A stretch of 64,000 bases of DNA, from positions 58,090-122,089 of the forward strand of contig JASANE010007429.1 of NCBI GenBank assembly GCA_030248225.1, written 5' to 3'. The notes below the pieces were generated by a model, which saw nothing but the letters and a program-made list of their open reading frames with translations, did no database searches and was not told the DNA's origin. Below, piece after piece: positions 23,800 to 34,624 of the stretch. Each line of letters starts with the position of its first letter. Position 1 is the stretch's first letter. Position numbers and translations under genes: made by a program. The DNA comes from Trileptium ribeirensis (Eukaryota > Nematoda > Enoplea > Enoplida > Thoracostomopsidae).

Positions 23800-23983
23800 C
23801 CCATTACACCACCCATCATCTTATCCGCCTAGACCAATGTCTAGTACCTGTTTAACGCATAGGTACTGCGAAGCAATTATGGCTGAGTCCCTTGCCTAAG
23901 GAGATTAGCGCCACCGCTGGATTCGAACTCCTCACTTCAGGATTATGAAGCAGGCGCTCTAACCACTCGGCCACGCGACCACC
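23800..23983 (-). repeat. tRNA-derived short interspersed repeat, left-arm copy
   Basis: On the minus strand, GGTCGCGTGGCCGAGTGG TTAGAGCG carries a perfect tRNA A-box and GAGTTCGAATCC a B-box, about 50 bases apart, with a TTCATAA loop between. The acceptor and T stems do not pair properly, so it is not a working tRNA gene but the polymerase III head of a SINE. The tail carries CTCCTTAGGCAAGGGACTC and CCTATGCGTTAAACAGG. Internal A and B boxes would be its own promoter. Confidence 0.7.
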
Positions 23984-24099
23984 TTTTTTGTTTTTAGGTA
24001 CAAATCATAACTACAACAGTCGGTGCTCGAAACAATCGGTGTAGAATAAAGCACAGTCGAGATAAAGCAACAACAACAGCAATCGAGTACGGGCAATAA

Positions 24100-24560
24100 A
24101 GGCAAACAACCACTCGGTGAAAATCAAATTCGAATCGGCGCAAATTAGAGTCGAACCAGTGCAAATCAAATACAATGTGGCACACATCGAGATCAAGTCA
24201 ATGCAAACAAAACCCAATTCTGTGTAAACCAAGATTAAATCGGTGCAAGTCAAGAAACCAGCGGTGTATACCAAAGACGACACCTTGCAAACTAAGATCG
24301 ATTCGGTGCAAACAAAGAACGCATTCATGCGAATCAGAACAGAGTTTAACACAAGCCGAGACCAACTTAACACAAACCGAAACCAGCTAGACGCAAATCG
24401 AGTGCAATCAAATATAAATTGAGATTTATTCGGGTCAAACCAAAGTGAAATCAAATGCGGCCCGACGTAAACCAAGAACGATTCGGTGCAAATAAAGAAC
24501 CAATTGGCGCAAGTTAAACTGTAAATCTATGGAAAAACACAAGTTCCGCATGCGACAACA
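24100..24560 (+). repeat. Degenerate short tandem array before Gag (left arm)
   Basis: Many diverged copies of a unit around 24-26 bases built on GGTGCAAANNAAGA and AAATCGA words (for example GATTCGGTGCAAACAAAGAA, AAATCGGTGCAAGTCAAGAA). The array precedes the Gag start. The minus-strand open frame over it is a by-product of the repetition. The inverted counterpart is at about 31,505-31,960. Confidence 0.6.
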
Positions 24561-24580
24561 AATTTCGGTGCAATCCAAAT

Positions 24581-25230
24581 GGCGAATCAGCTGATCGAAG
24601 CTTTGATCAAGGTACTAAAGAAACGCCACAAATATAGAACACAACGCAACAAGCAATCAGTCAAACGATTATGGCTAAGATGGAGAACGAAGTTCGAAGG
24701 CTACAATCATATAAAGGTGATAGCAGTTAGAGAAATTTAAAAAAGAACTCGAAAAAGCGTTGACCCAAGACAGAATTGACGACGAACAAGAGAAACTTCG
24801 AGTTCTGAAAGCTAAAGTGCGAGGAAAGGCAGGAAAATATCTGGAAGTGCTAACACTCGAAAAAGCTAAGGAACTAAATTATTACGGGGAATTGATCTAG
24901 AAATTCAAAGAAAGATTCGACGTGCCAAAGACACTAATGAATCACATGAACGAACTACAGAGCTTATGGCAAACAGGAACAGTCAAAGATTTTGTAGAGG
25001 GGTTACGAGTGTACGCAGCATGACACCTGACCGCGATAGGCATACCTGAATGAATCGTCGAAGAGGTCTTCAAGTCCACGTTGATCACAGGGTTAAAGAA
25101 CGAAACTCGAAATAGATTATGTGTGACAAAAGAAGAAACCTTTGCAACATTGACGGAGAAGGCCGAAGCAGTCGAGAACTTGGATTAACAGATGAACCAA
25201 AGATTGCGAAGTACAAGCGATTAATCACCG
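24581..25230 (+). pseudogene. gag: Broken retrotransposon Gag, left-arm copy
   Basis: It starts at ATGGCGAATCAG (24,580-24,591) and reads MANQLIEALIKVLKK before a frame change. Later segments read LTQDRIDDEQEKLRVLKAK, FKERFDVPKTLMNHMNEL and LQSLWQTGTVKDFVEGLRV, then VFKSTLITGLKNETRNRL and ATLTEKAEAVENLD. The second block matches the usual core of Ty3-like retrotransposon Gag (an F-x-x-x-F helix followed by L-x-x-L-x-Q-x-G-x-V-x-x-F). Several stops (for example the TAG in TTGATCTAG near 24,897) and frame changes break it. LINE B interrupts it further downstream. No protease or polymerase of this element is present in the window. Confidence 0.65.
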
Positions 25231-25489
25231 ACATACAGGGAGATACAATCGAGCCGATTGAGTCAACCAAAGGAGATAGAATACTGGCTAACAAACAGTG
25301 CGACTTAGATTGCAAAGATCACAAGTGCAATGGCGTCCGGAACGGTAGAGTAATCAATCAGTGCAAGTACGCCGATTACGTACCTGGAACCGCCAATGGT
25401 TCGGAAGGTACTCCTGATTGTGAGCATATTGGGCAGTTTGAATCTTTAACCATTGGCAAGCCGAAGGATCGGCTTGTGTTGCCTGTTTG

Positions 25490-28400
25490 TTGATGAGTTG
25501 GGATCAATATCTGTGAAGAACAAAGCGAAAGCAGCACGATGTCATGGGTGTGGTAATGCTTTAGACTGGTGCAATCGTTTTTTGAAAGTTGATAAATTCG
25601 GGGCCCCCACCACCTCTGCGTTCAGGTTGTTCCATATGTGCACTGCCCTGTAGCCAAATGAGTAGAGGGCACAGTGCAGTTTGGGTCGCAGCCGCGGAAG
25701 GATGTGGATGTGGTGTTGGCGACGAGGTCGGTCGTCGTTGCACAAATTAAAGAAACGCGTCAATGGTATATCGACGAGGCCGTTTGCCATCCGATAGGTC
25801 ATAATAACGTCAGCCCGTGTACGTCTCGTACGAAGTGTTTGTAGTGAGAGTGAAGCCGGTGTGCATACGACATGTGAGACGCCCTGGTACCATTTGGTTG
25901 CTCGTCGTTGGACGTCTTCTAGCACTTTTATGTCTCTGGCGTAATAAGGGCACCCGGCGCATGTAGCGTATTCGAGTTCAGGCCGAATGAGGGATTTGTA
26001 CAGCAAGAGAAAGGTTTTGTGATTCAGGTAGTTGAAGTAGCGACGAATGGTATTTATACGTTGTTCACTTTTTTTGGCAATATTGGCGCAGTGTACGGAG
26101 GACTTCAAGTCGCCAGAGATAGTGACGCCGAGATCTAGTTCGTTGACACTGTTACTAACGTTGATGTTATTGTCAAAATCATACAGGTGATTTGGGTTGT
26201 TTTGCCGAAATGTACACATGCACACTTGTCAAAATTTAGCTCCATGCCGTTGTCGCGGCACCACATCTTGAGGCTTAACAAGTCCAACTGAGTATCATCA
26301 ATGTCCAGCATTTGAGATTGCATATTACGATGATTTCGGCGGCAGATTTTGGTGTCGTCCGCAAACGAGTATAGTTTTGCTGACACCGAAGACTCGATAT
26401 CATTAATATGAAAGAGAAACAGAATTGGTCCGACGACGGTGCCATGAGGCACAGCGCTAGTTACTGCAGTTGACTGCTGTGCCTACCGTTAATGACGACT
26501 GTTTGTGTACACCCGGTAAGGAATGATTTTAACCACGACAACAGGGGGTCGACCATACCGTAATGATTAAGCTTTCTGACCAATGTATCATGGGGTACAA
26601 GATCGAACGCTTTTCGGAAATCTAAGTAAATGACGTCTGCGCAGTCACCACTGCTTATGATTTCAGTTAACCAATCGACGTAGTCCATAAGTTGGAGTTC
26701 AGATGAGCGTCCCCTGAGAAAGTCAAATTGAGTATTTGTTATTATGTGGGTTTGGGTGGCGAAAGACAGCATCTGGGCTACTATAAGTTTTTCCATAATT
26801 TTACTAGTTGCTGAAGTTAGGCTGATAGGCCTGTAATTGTTTATATTGGTACGAGAGCCCTTTTTATGGATCGGAGTTATGTTTGCCTCAAGCCAATCGG
26901 ACGGTGTGTAGTGATGCTGTAGGCATGACGAGAATAGCCGGGCGATGTGTTTATGAGTGGAGTCGGCACACTCATAGAGAACCCAATTTGAAATGTTGTC
27001 AGGGCCCGTGCTTGCATTTGTATTAACCGCTTTAAGCAATTTTTGGACTGATTGATCAGAAAATACTATATGACCTAGGGTTCCACATGGTCTATCAATT
27101 TTTGGAGAGTCAGCATCTGCTATCGAATTTGTTGCATTATTATTGTTGACAGTGATATCATGTGTAATAGTAATTGATGTATAGATGGAATGAAAGTGAC
27201 GGTTAAATTGCTCCACAATTTCGTCGTTGTCGCTTGTCATTGTTTCGTCATGGCGTTTCATAGGTCCAATTTGAGGTTTTTTAGTTTGTCGTTTATTATT
27301 AACATAGTTCCATAGCGATTTTTGGTCGCTCTTAATGTTGAGAGCTATGTTACGTTCGAAAGCTCTTTTTGCCCTTCTAGTCTCGGTGTGGAGGAGTTCC
27401 CATATGGCAGGGTAGCTGACTTCGTACCTGGGGGTATGGCGGCGCTGAAGACGGCGAAAAGCTGTGTTTTGTGCCTGTAGCACACCGTAACTTTTCTTGT
27501 CAGCCCAAATGGGATTGGTACTACGAGTTTTTGTTGTACCTGCGGTGTGTATACATGGACAGCTTCATCGATGCAGTGTCTTATTGCTGACCAAATGTCC
27601 TCTGGTGATTCCATATCATTTGTGGCCAAGTGAGCCTTTATGTGATTGTTTATTGCTCGCCATTCAGCGAATTTGAAGCGTGGCCGAGGTGGTTTAATAA
27701 ATGCAGTGATCTGGGGGTCACAAGATATGCAAAAAGAATTTCTAGATTCTCTGTCAGGTCATCATCGTTACTAAATACAAGGTCGATCGTGTTCGTTTGT
27801 CGAGTTGCTTCTAGCACGTGTTGAGTTAGGCCGGCTTCTAGAATGGCATTCATGAAACTGTCACAAGCTGGGGGCCATTGACATGTATCCCAGTTTATGT
27901 TTTTTAGGTTGAAGTCGCTGACTAAAACAACATGAGTATTACAATGGTTGCATATGTTGCTGATAATCTTATAGAGCTCATCGTTTAGTGCAGTGGAGTT
28001 TGATTCTGCACGGTAGGCAAATGCCAAAAGTATAGATTTGTTACTCCGGAAAAGAGAACTACAGCATATTATGTCTTCGTAGTGTTGGTATTTGGTGAGC
28101 ACGTATATGGCAACGCCCCCACCGCGCTTTGATGTACGATTCGATTGGAAGAGAAAATTGGGTATGGTGAGAATTTCAGCAAAATTTTCATGTGGCACCC
28201 AAGTCTCAGTAAGCATTACCACATCCGGCATATTATGCGTAAATAGTATCAACTGTAGGATAGCTAATTTGTTCATAAGGCTACGACAATTGAAATAAAG
28301 ACAACGAAAACTGCCAACAATATTGCTATCATATTGAAATTGACCAATGTTTTCGGTATTACAGAGTGTCACCAGCGCCATATGTATAATGAGTATAAGT

Positions 28401-28650
28401 GGTTACATCAGATAAAACGTTAGAACCAAGGTTAGTATTATAAGAATTACGCTGAGATGCAACTGGAACTAACGACTGATTTCGGCTGGGCCGTTGGTAT
28501 GTCTCCGGGGCCGGATGTGGTAGCCGTCCCCCGATCTGTGATGGTGCGCCACCATCGTGCCTGTCCAGGAAGACATGGTTTTCGTCGCGTTGAGAGTGTT
28601 GATTATGGCCTCGTTTGGGAGGCCCCCGGTGATGTCGATTGTGATCGATT
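25490..28650 (-). mobile_element. LINE B inserted antisense in Gag
   Basis: A second LINE, distinct in sequence from LINE A, lies on the minus strand inside the plus-strand Gag. The 3' end is near 25,490 (exact end uncertain, possibly as far as about 25,300) and the 5' truncation is near 28,650, where Gag linker sequence resumes. Its 3' part (up to 27,019) belongs to the left arm, and the 5' part lies in the spacer. Upstream of the endonuclease, minus-strand sequence at 28,381-28,640 (reading DHNRHHRGPPKRGHN and onward) may be the end of its ORF1. Confidence 0.75.
25542..28381 (-). pseudogene. LINE B ORF2, frameshifted endonuclease-reverse transcriptase
   Basis: The endonuclease part (27,650-28,381) has YFNCRSLMNKL, LTETW, a GDFN site that reads SDFN, and then loses frame before the SDH region. 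The reverse transcriptase part (26,461-27,483) has NNYRPISLTSATSK and DVIYLDFRKAFDLVPHD. A one-base loss near 26,480 turns the expected VTSGVPHG region out of frame, and it resumes as PHGTVVGPILF with FADDTKI. A second shift near 26,205 precedes the C-terminal part (25,542-26,225; RPELEY, VQRRATKW). At least four frame breaks make it inactive. Confidence 0.8.
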
Positions 28651-28659
28651 ATAAAATAA

Positions 28660-28974
28660 ACCAACTGTACAACCGTGGACAATGCCAATACCGATGATGC
28701 CGGTGCAGAACTAACAACAACCGATTCAGCCATACTATGGACAAATGGGAATGCAGCAATCAACATTGCAAACGATGCACCCTGCACAAGTACCACAAGA
28801 ATCAGCGCTACCGTAAATGAATTGACAACAACAACAAAAATGCCAATACCAGGGCAAATCAACGGCAGCAAAACCCACAAACGTTGATGAATCAAACATC
28901 ACAAACGTGCAGTAATTGCGATAAATTGGATCACAGAACAGCATCTTTCGAAGAACGCATGACAAAAACTAGAG
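28660..28974 (+). pseudogene. gag: Gag linker and decayed zinc knuckle in the spacer
   Basis: Plus-strand continuation of the left-arm Gag on the far side of LINE B. A Pro/Gln/Met-rich linker (VQPWTMPIPMMPVQN, then QQPIQPYYGQMGMQQ) leads to CSNCDKLDHRTASF. This fits a CX2CX4HX4C nucleocapsid knuckle in which the last Cys is Phe. Three stops in the linker and one frame change mean it cannot be made. It is cut off at 28,975 by the inverted right arm, so the rest of the element was lost or never present here. Confidence 0.6.
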
Positions 28975-30470
28975 AAATGCAAACACGGGCCCTGACAACA
29001 TTTCAAATTGGGTTCTCGTCGAGTGTGCAGACTCCACTCATAAAACACATCGCCCGGCTATTCTCGTCATGCCTACAGCATCACTACACACCGTCCGATT
29101 GGCTCGAGGCGGAAACATAACTCCCGAATCATAAAAAGGGCTCTCTTACCAATATAAACAATTACAGGCCTATCAGCCTAACTTCAGCAACTAGTAAAAT
29201 TATGGAAAAACTTCTAGCTAGCCCAGATGCTGTCTTACGCCACCCAAACCCACATAATAACAAATACTCAATTTGACTTTCTCGAGGGGACGCTCATCTG
29301 AAACTCCAAGTTATGGATTTCGTCGATTGGTTAACTGAAATCATAAGCAGTGGTGACTGCGCAGACGTCATTTACTTAGATTTCCGAAAAGCGTTGGATC
29401 TTGTACCCCATGATACATTGGTCAGAAAGCTTAATCATTACGGTATGGTCGACCCCCTGTTGTCGTGGGTTAAAATCATTCCTTACCGGGTGTACACAAA
29501 CAGTCGTCATTAACGGTAGGCACAGCAGTCAACTGCAGTAACTAGCGCTGTGCTTCATGGCACCGTCGTTGGACCAATTCTGTTTTCTCTTTCATATTAA
29601 TGATATCGAGTCTTCGGTGTCAGCAAAACTATACTCGTTTGCGGACGACACCAAAATCTGCCGCCGAAATCATCGTAATGCAATCTCAAATGCTGGACAT
29701 TGATGATACTCAGTTGGACTTGTTAAGCCTCAAGATGTCTGTGCCGCGACAACGGCATGGAGCTAAATTTTTACAAGAGTGCAGTGTACATTTCGGCAAA
29801 ACAACCCAAATCACCTGTATGATTTTGACAATAACATCAACGTTGAGTAACAGTGTCAACGAACTAGATCTCGGCGTCACTATCTCTGGCGACTTGAAGT
29901 CCTCCGTACACTGCGCCGATAATCGCCAAAAAAGCGGTAACAACGTATAAATACCATTCGTCGCTACTTCTTCAAACCTGATACACAAAACCTTTCTCTT
30001 GCTGTACAAATCCCTCATTCGGCCTGAACTCGAATACGCTACATGCGCCGGGTGCCCTTTCTACGCCAGAGACATAAAAGTGCTAGAAGACGTCCAACGA
30101 CGAGCAACCAAATGGTACCAGGGCGTCTCACATGTCGTAATGCACACCGGCTTCACTCTTCACTACAAACACTTCGTACGAGACGTACACGGGCTGACGT
30201 TATTATGACCTATCGGATGGCAAAAGGCTCGTCTGATATACCATTGACGCGTTTCTTTCATTTGTGCAACGACGACCGACCTCGTCGCCAACACCACATC
30301 CACATCCTTGCGCGGCTGCGACCCAAACTGCACTGTGCCCCTACTCATTTGGCTACAGGGCAGTGCACATATGGAACAACCTGAACGCAGAGGTGGTGGG
30401 GGCCCCGATTTTGTAAACTTCGAAAAACGATTGCACTCAGTCTTAAAGCATTACCACACCCATGACATCG
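28975..30470 (+). pseudogene. LINE B 3' half, inverted copy in the right arm
   Basis: Plus-strand counterpart of 25,542-27,019. It starts within the linker before the reverse transcriptase (IARLFSSCLQHHYTPSDW), runs through DVIYLDFRKALDLVPHD, and carries the same base loss at CAACTGCAGTAACTAGC as the left arm plus new indels (for example in the NFDKC region near 29,770). The C-terminal RPELEY-ATCAG and RRATKWYQG segments remain readable in pieces. Confidence 0.8.
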
Positions 30471-30869
30471 TGCTGCTTTCGCTTTGTTCTTCACAGATAT
30501 TGATCCCAACTTATCAACAAAAGGACAACACAAGCCGATCCCTCGGCTTGCCAATGGTTCCAAAAGACTCAAACTGCCCAATATGCCTACAATCAGGAGT
30601 ACCTTCCGAACCATTGGCGGTTCCATGTACGTAATAGGCGTACTTGCACTTGATTGATTACTCTACCTTCCGAACGCCATTTTTTGCACTGCGATCTTGC
30701 GATACCATGCTCACTATTTGTTTGTTAGCCAGTATTCTATCTCCTTTGGTTGACTCAATCGGCTCGATTGTACTGTGCTCTCCTGTCATGTCGGTGATTA
30801 ATCGCTTGTACTTCGCAATCTTTGGTTCATTTGTTGATCCAAGTTCTCTACCGCTTCGACTTTCTCCGT

Positions 30870-31480
30870 CAATGTTGCAAAAGTATCTTCTTTTATCACG
30901 CACAATCTGTTTAGGGTTTCGTGCTTTAACCCTTTGATCAACGTGAACTTGGGGACCTCTTCGACCATTCATTCAGGTATGCCTATCGCGGTCAGGTGTC
31001 ATGCTGCGTACACTCGTAACCCCTCTACAAAATTTTTGACTGTTCCTGTTTGCCATAAGCTCTGAAGTTCGTTCATGTGATTCATTAGTGTCTTTGGCAC
31101 GCTCAATCTTTCTTTGAATTTCTAGATCAATTCCCCAATAATTTAGTTCCTTAGCTTTTTCGAGTGTTAGCACTTCCAGATATTTTCCTGCCTTTCCTCG
31201 CACTTTAGCTTTCAGAACTCGAAGTTTCTCTTGTTCGTCGTCAATTCTGTCTTGGGTCATGTTTTTTCGAGTTCTTTTTTAAATTCTTACTGCTATCACC
31301 TTTATATGATTGTAGCCTTTGAACTTCGTTCTCCATCTTAGCCATAATCGTTTGACTGATTGCTTGTTGCGTTGTGTTTTATATCTGTGGCGTTTCTTTA
31401 GTACCTTGATCAAAAGCTTCGATCAGCTGATTCGCCATTTGGATTGCACCGAAATTTGTTGTCGCATGCGGAACTTGTGT
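30870..31480 (-). pseudogene. gag: Broken retrotransposon Gag, right-arm copy
   Basis: Inverted counterpart of 24,581-25,230. The longest open piece, 30,973-31,260, keeps MTQDRIDDEQEKLRVLKAK and GKAGKYLEVLTLEKAKEL, then loses frame at the same TTGATCTAG stretch as the left copy. Additional indels are present. Confidence 0.65.
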
Positions 31481-31504
31481 TTTTCCATATTTTTACAGTT
31501 TAAC

Positions 31505-31960
31505 TTGCGCCAATTGGTTCTTTATTTGCACCGAATCGTTCTTGGTTTACGTCGGGCCGCATTTGATTTCACTTTGGTTTGACCCGAAATAAATCTCAAT
31601 TTATATTTGATTGCACTCGATTTGCGTCTAGCTGGTTTCGGTTTGTGTTAAGTTGGTCTCGGCTTGTGTTAAACTCTGTTCTGCGATCCCGCATGAATGC
31701 GTTCTTTGTTTGCACCGAATCCATCTCTTAGTTTGCAAGGTGTCGTCTTTGGTATACACCGCTGGTTTCTTGACTTGCACCGATTTAATCTTGGTTCTCA
31801 ACAGAATTTGGGTTTTGTTTGCATTGACTTGATCTCGATGTGTGCCACATTGTATTTGATTTGCACTGGTTTGACTCTAATTGGCGCCGATTCGAATTTG
31901 ATTTTCACCGAGTGGTTGTTTGCCTTTATTGCCCGTACTCGATTGCTGTTGTTGTTGCTT
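31505..31960 (-). repeat. Degenerate short tandem array (right arm)
   Basis: Inverted counterpart of 24,100-24,560, with the same order of variant units and a few indels. Confidence 0.6.
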
Positions 31961-32049
31961 TATCTCGACTGTGCTTTATACTCTGAACACCGATTGCTTT
32001 TTTAGCACCGACTGTTGTAGTTATGATTTGTACCTAAAAACAAAGACGG

Positions 32050-32245
32050 CGGTCGCGTGGCCGAGTGGTTTAGAGCGCCTGCTTCATAATCCTGAAGTGA
32101 GGAGTTCGAATCCAGCGGTGGCGCTAATCTCCTTAGGAGGAAGGGACTCAGCCATAATTGCTTCGGCAGTACCTATGCGTTAAACAGGTACTAGACATTG
32201 GTCTAGGCGGATAAAGATGATGGGTGGGTGTCATCCGCAATCATC
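32050..32245 (+). repeat. tRNA-derived short interspersed repeat, right-arm copy
   Basis: Inverted counterpart of 23,800-23,983, with an extra T in the A-box region (GTGGTTTAGAGCG) and several changes in the tail (TTAGGAGGAAGGGACTC). It came with the arm duplication rather than by separate insertion, because its flanks match on both sides. Confidence 0.7.
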
Positions 32246-34624
32246 ATGGCCAGCCTACACACAATGCTTCGGCATTATAACCCGGATTGTCACTTTGTGC
32301 CAATTGAATGTTTTATCCATGATTTGTGCTTACTCAGTTTTTGTCGTTGTTCGTCAGTGTATACGCTCGACCCACACTGAAAAGTCCTGTAGTATTCTTC
32401 CTGTTGTGTTATGATTCTTAGGTCGATAATTATTTTCTTATTATTGTTCCAATGTTCGGGATCGCTTTTGTTTGGGTTTTGTAGTTTTGATGTACTAAGG
32501 TTCTTTCGTCTTCACCTTGTGCTTTGCGATTCTTTTTCTCGGTGTTCCGCCGGTAGGATCTTTTGAAGCTTTGGCATACTTGTTGGAGTTCTTTAGTCAG
32601 GTTTGCATGTTTCTTTAGAAATTGTAGTTGCCTTTCTTTGTTGTTGTTGCAGTACTTGCATCATTTCCCGGATTTATTTTTCCGTTTATGTTTGTAATGT
32701 ACATCCCACACAAAAGTCAAAAACAACAGGTTTGTGCTATGCTCTCTAACATCGCGAGTTCGAATTCTTAGGGGAACCATGCAATTTTTTAATATTTTTC
32801 AACTTTTCCTTATTTTTGTGTTTGGTATTTTTTCAAAGTGTCTCCAGGTGCAACTTACGGTTGGTACTTTTCGGCCGCGAAATACTTTTATGATGTCTGT
32901 TTATGCTCAATTTAGACATATATTTGCTGTAACGATTTTATCTTAAGTGGCTAATTAATGTTTTGCTGCGTAAACTCTCTCATTATCTGTACTAGGATAT
33001 TTGGTTAAAATTTGTCGTGTAAAATGTGTGTATTTCTACTGTAAAAATTATATATATGGTTAAAATTTGTGAATAAGTGTGCTTTTGTGATTGTCAAGTG
33101 ATACGTGTGATTTTGTGTGTGGCATATGGCAATGTAAAATTAAAGTCGGTTCTAGAGATTGCGAAATCCAGTTAAAATTTTATCACGGTTTCTCAATTAA
33201 AATTTGTCCTCTGTATTCTGTCTGTAATTTTCATACAATTTTGCGTTTATTGTTCCTGTGCATGAGTGAATTTGTGTTGCCATGTGAATTTGAGTGTGTA
33301 GTGGAATTTTAAATAGGATTCATTTTTGGGTGTGGATTTGGTAATTCAGAGCTAGCTCAAAACATTTCAAAAATTGACCTGCAAAATGAGAAACACGTAA
33401 ACGTGGGTGACGGAGGCATGGTGGTTAACAACGGCGTGAGCCCCGCATACAGCTTGTGGAATTTCTAACATTTTCTTAAAACAATAATAAGAGGAAGACA
33501 TGAAAACGTCTAGTTATTTATACAGTAGAATGACAATACATCTATCAAGTTGTACCCATCAATGAAATTTAGTCCAAATCGGCCGAGTCATTCAAAAGTT
33601 ATAACACACTTCATAATTTTTCACTCCCCCCCCAGAGACTGCTTAGTTTTAAGAGAATTTATAAAGGTAAGTAGATCACTCGTATACAGTCTTTTAGAAA
33701 ACTATAAGGTACATGTTATGTCAAAAAATGACCGAGATAGCACGAACGGTTGTCGAGATATGATGAACTTAGGTTTCCCTAAGTCAATTTTAAGAGAATT
33801 TGCTTAATTTTTAAGGAAAGAGATGAAATACGTCAATCAGCTATATACAGCTGTTTAGAAAACGTGAAAATACATTTTATGTAAAAAAATCGCCGAAAGT
33901 AGTACTTAACGGTTGTCGAGATGCGGTGAAAAAGCTGAAAAAAATGGCAAAAATCCCTAAGTTTGAGCAACATTTGCTTGAATTTTGAGTACAAAGCAAT
34001 TTTCGTAGTAGAAAAAAGTGCTCAATGAAAGGGCACTCCGCAAGAGAATATGCAACACGAAGAAAAAAAAATTTCTAAAATCGGCCCAGGCGATTTCACA
34101 CAGCAGACCTGTCTGTGACAAACAAAAAAAAAGTCAGATAGAAAATTGAAATTTCGCGTCTAGAATATTGATATATAAAAAGTTAAACGCAGCGCCTCCG
34201 GCTGCGACTCACCACCTTCGGTGGCTCGTCTTGCCTCCGTCAATTAGATTTTTGTTTATATATTTTTCATTTTGCGAAATCGTCAGAAATTTAAGGTGTT
34301 GAAGAGGCTGAGCAGTTGTCTCGAGGCCTGGAATCGCCTGCGTATTGCTGCCAGTCGGGTAAGTGGCTCTGCCACCTTTTATTCTTATTCTGTTATAATA
34401 ATTTAACTTTTGCTTAAATAAACGGTTCTCCCTTTGTTGTAAAAATTATGTTATAAGTAAGCTTAGGATATTAAGCGTAAGTTAAGGATACAAATATACC
34501 CAAGGCTCACGCAGGCTACCCTTGCGTCTTTTCGCTTAGGAATACTTCGACATTCTTCGGTGCACGAATCCATTCCTTATACGTAACTGAACGAAGTACG
34601 CTACACATTTACGTATTGCTAGGG

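Larger units (their letters stand above)
21514..27019 (+). repeat. Left arm of a 13-kb inverted duplication
   Basis: It is matched along its whole length by the reverse complement of 28,975-34,560. Paired positions add up to 56,074 at the outer end, about 56,040 at the tRNA-like repeat and 55,994 at the inner end, so only small insertions and deletions separate the arms. By eye most positions match, with scattered substitutions and indels. Contents from outside in: a 5' region with hairpin-forming GGCTCTGCC or CCGGAGGCG-type words, a tRNA-derived repeat, a degenerate short array, a broken Gag, and antisense LINE B 3' sequence. Confidence 0.9.
28975..34560 (-). repeat. Right arm of the inverted duplication
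   Basis: Reverse complement of 21,514-27,019, about 80 bases longer through small indels. Its outer end is CATTCTTCGG at 34,560. Its inner end begins at AAATGCAA (28,975-28,982), where it abuts plus-strand Gag sequence of the spacer. Its coding remnants carry additional frameshifts not seen in the left arm. Confidence 0.9.

Noticed and set aside
23941..23983. A functional tRNA gene
   Set aside because: A and B boxes are present, but the acceptor, anticodon and T stems do not pair, and both copies sit inside a longer dispersed unit. It is a tRNA-derived SINE head.
25119..25493. A separate 124-codon gene
   Set aside because: The frame runs out of phase over the end of Gag and the 3' region of LINE B, in duplicated sequence with no independent support.
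28359..28895. A 178-codon minus-strand membrane-like protein
   Set aside because: Its hydrophobic first half is antisense to the plus-strand Gag linker and knuckle; only the last part may be LINE B ORF1. The frame runs across two elements.
21514..34560. A single foldback transposon with 5.5-kb terminal inverted repeats
   Set aside because: The arms contain a nested insertion history (LINE within Gag) and half of LINE B, which is duplication of a composite locus; no target duplication was seen at the outer ends.
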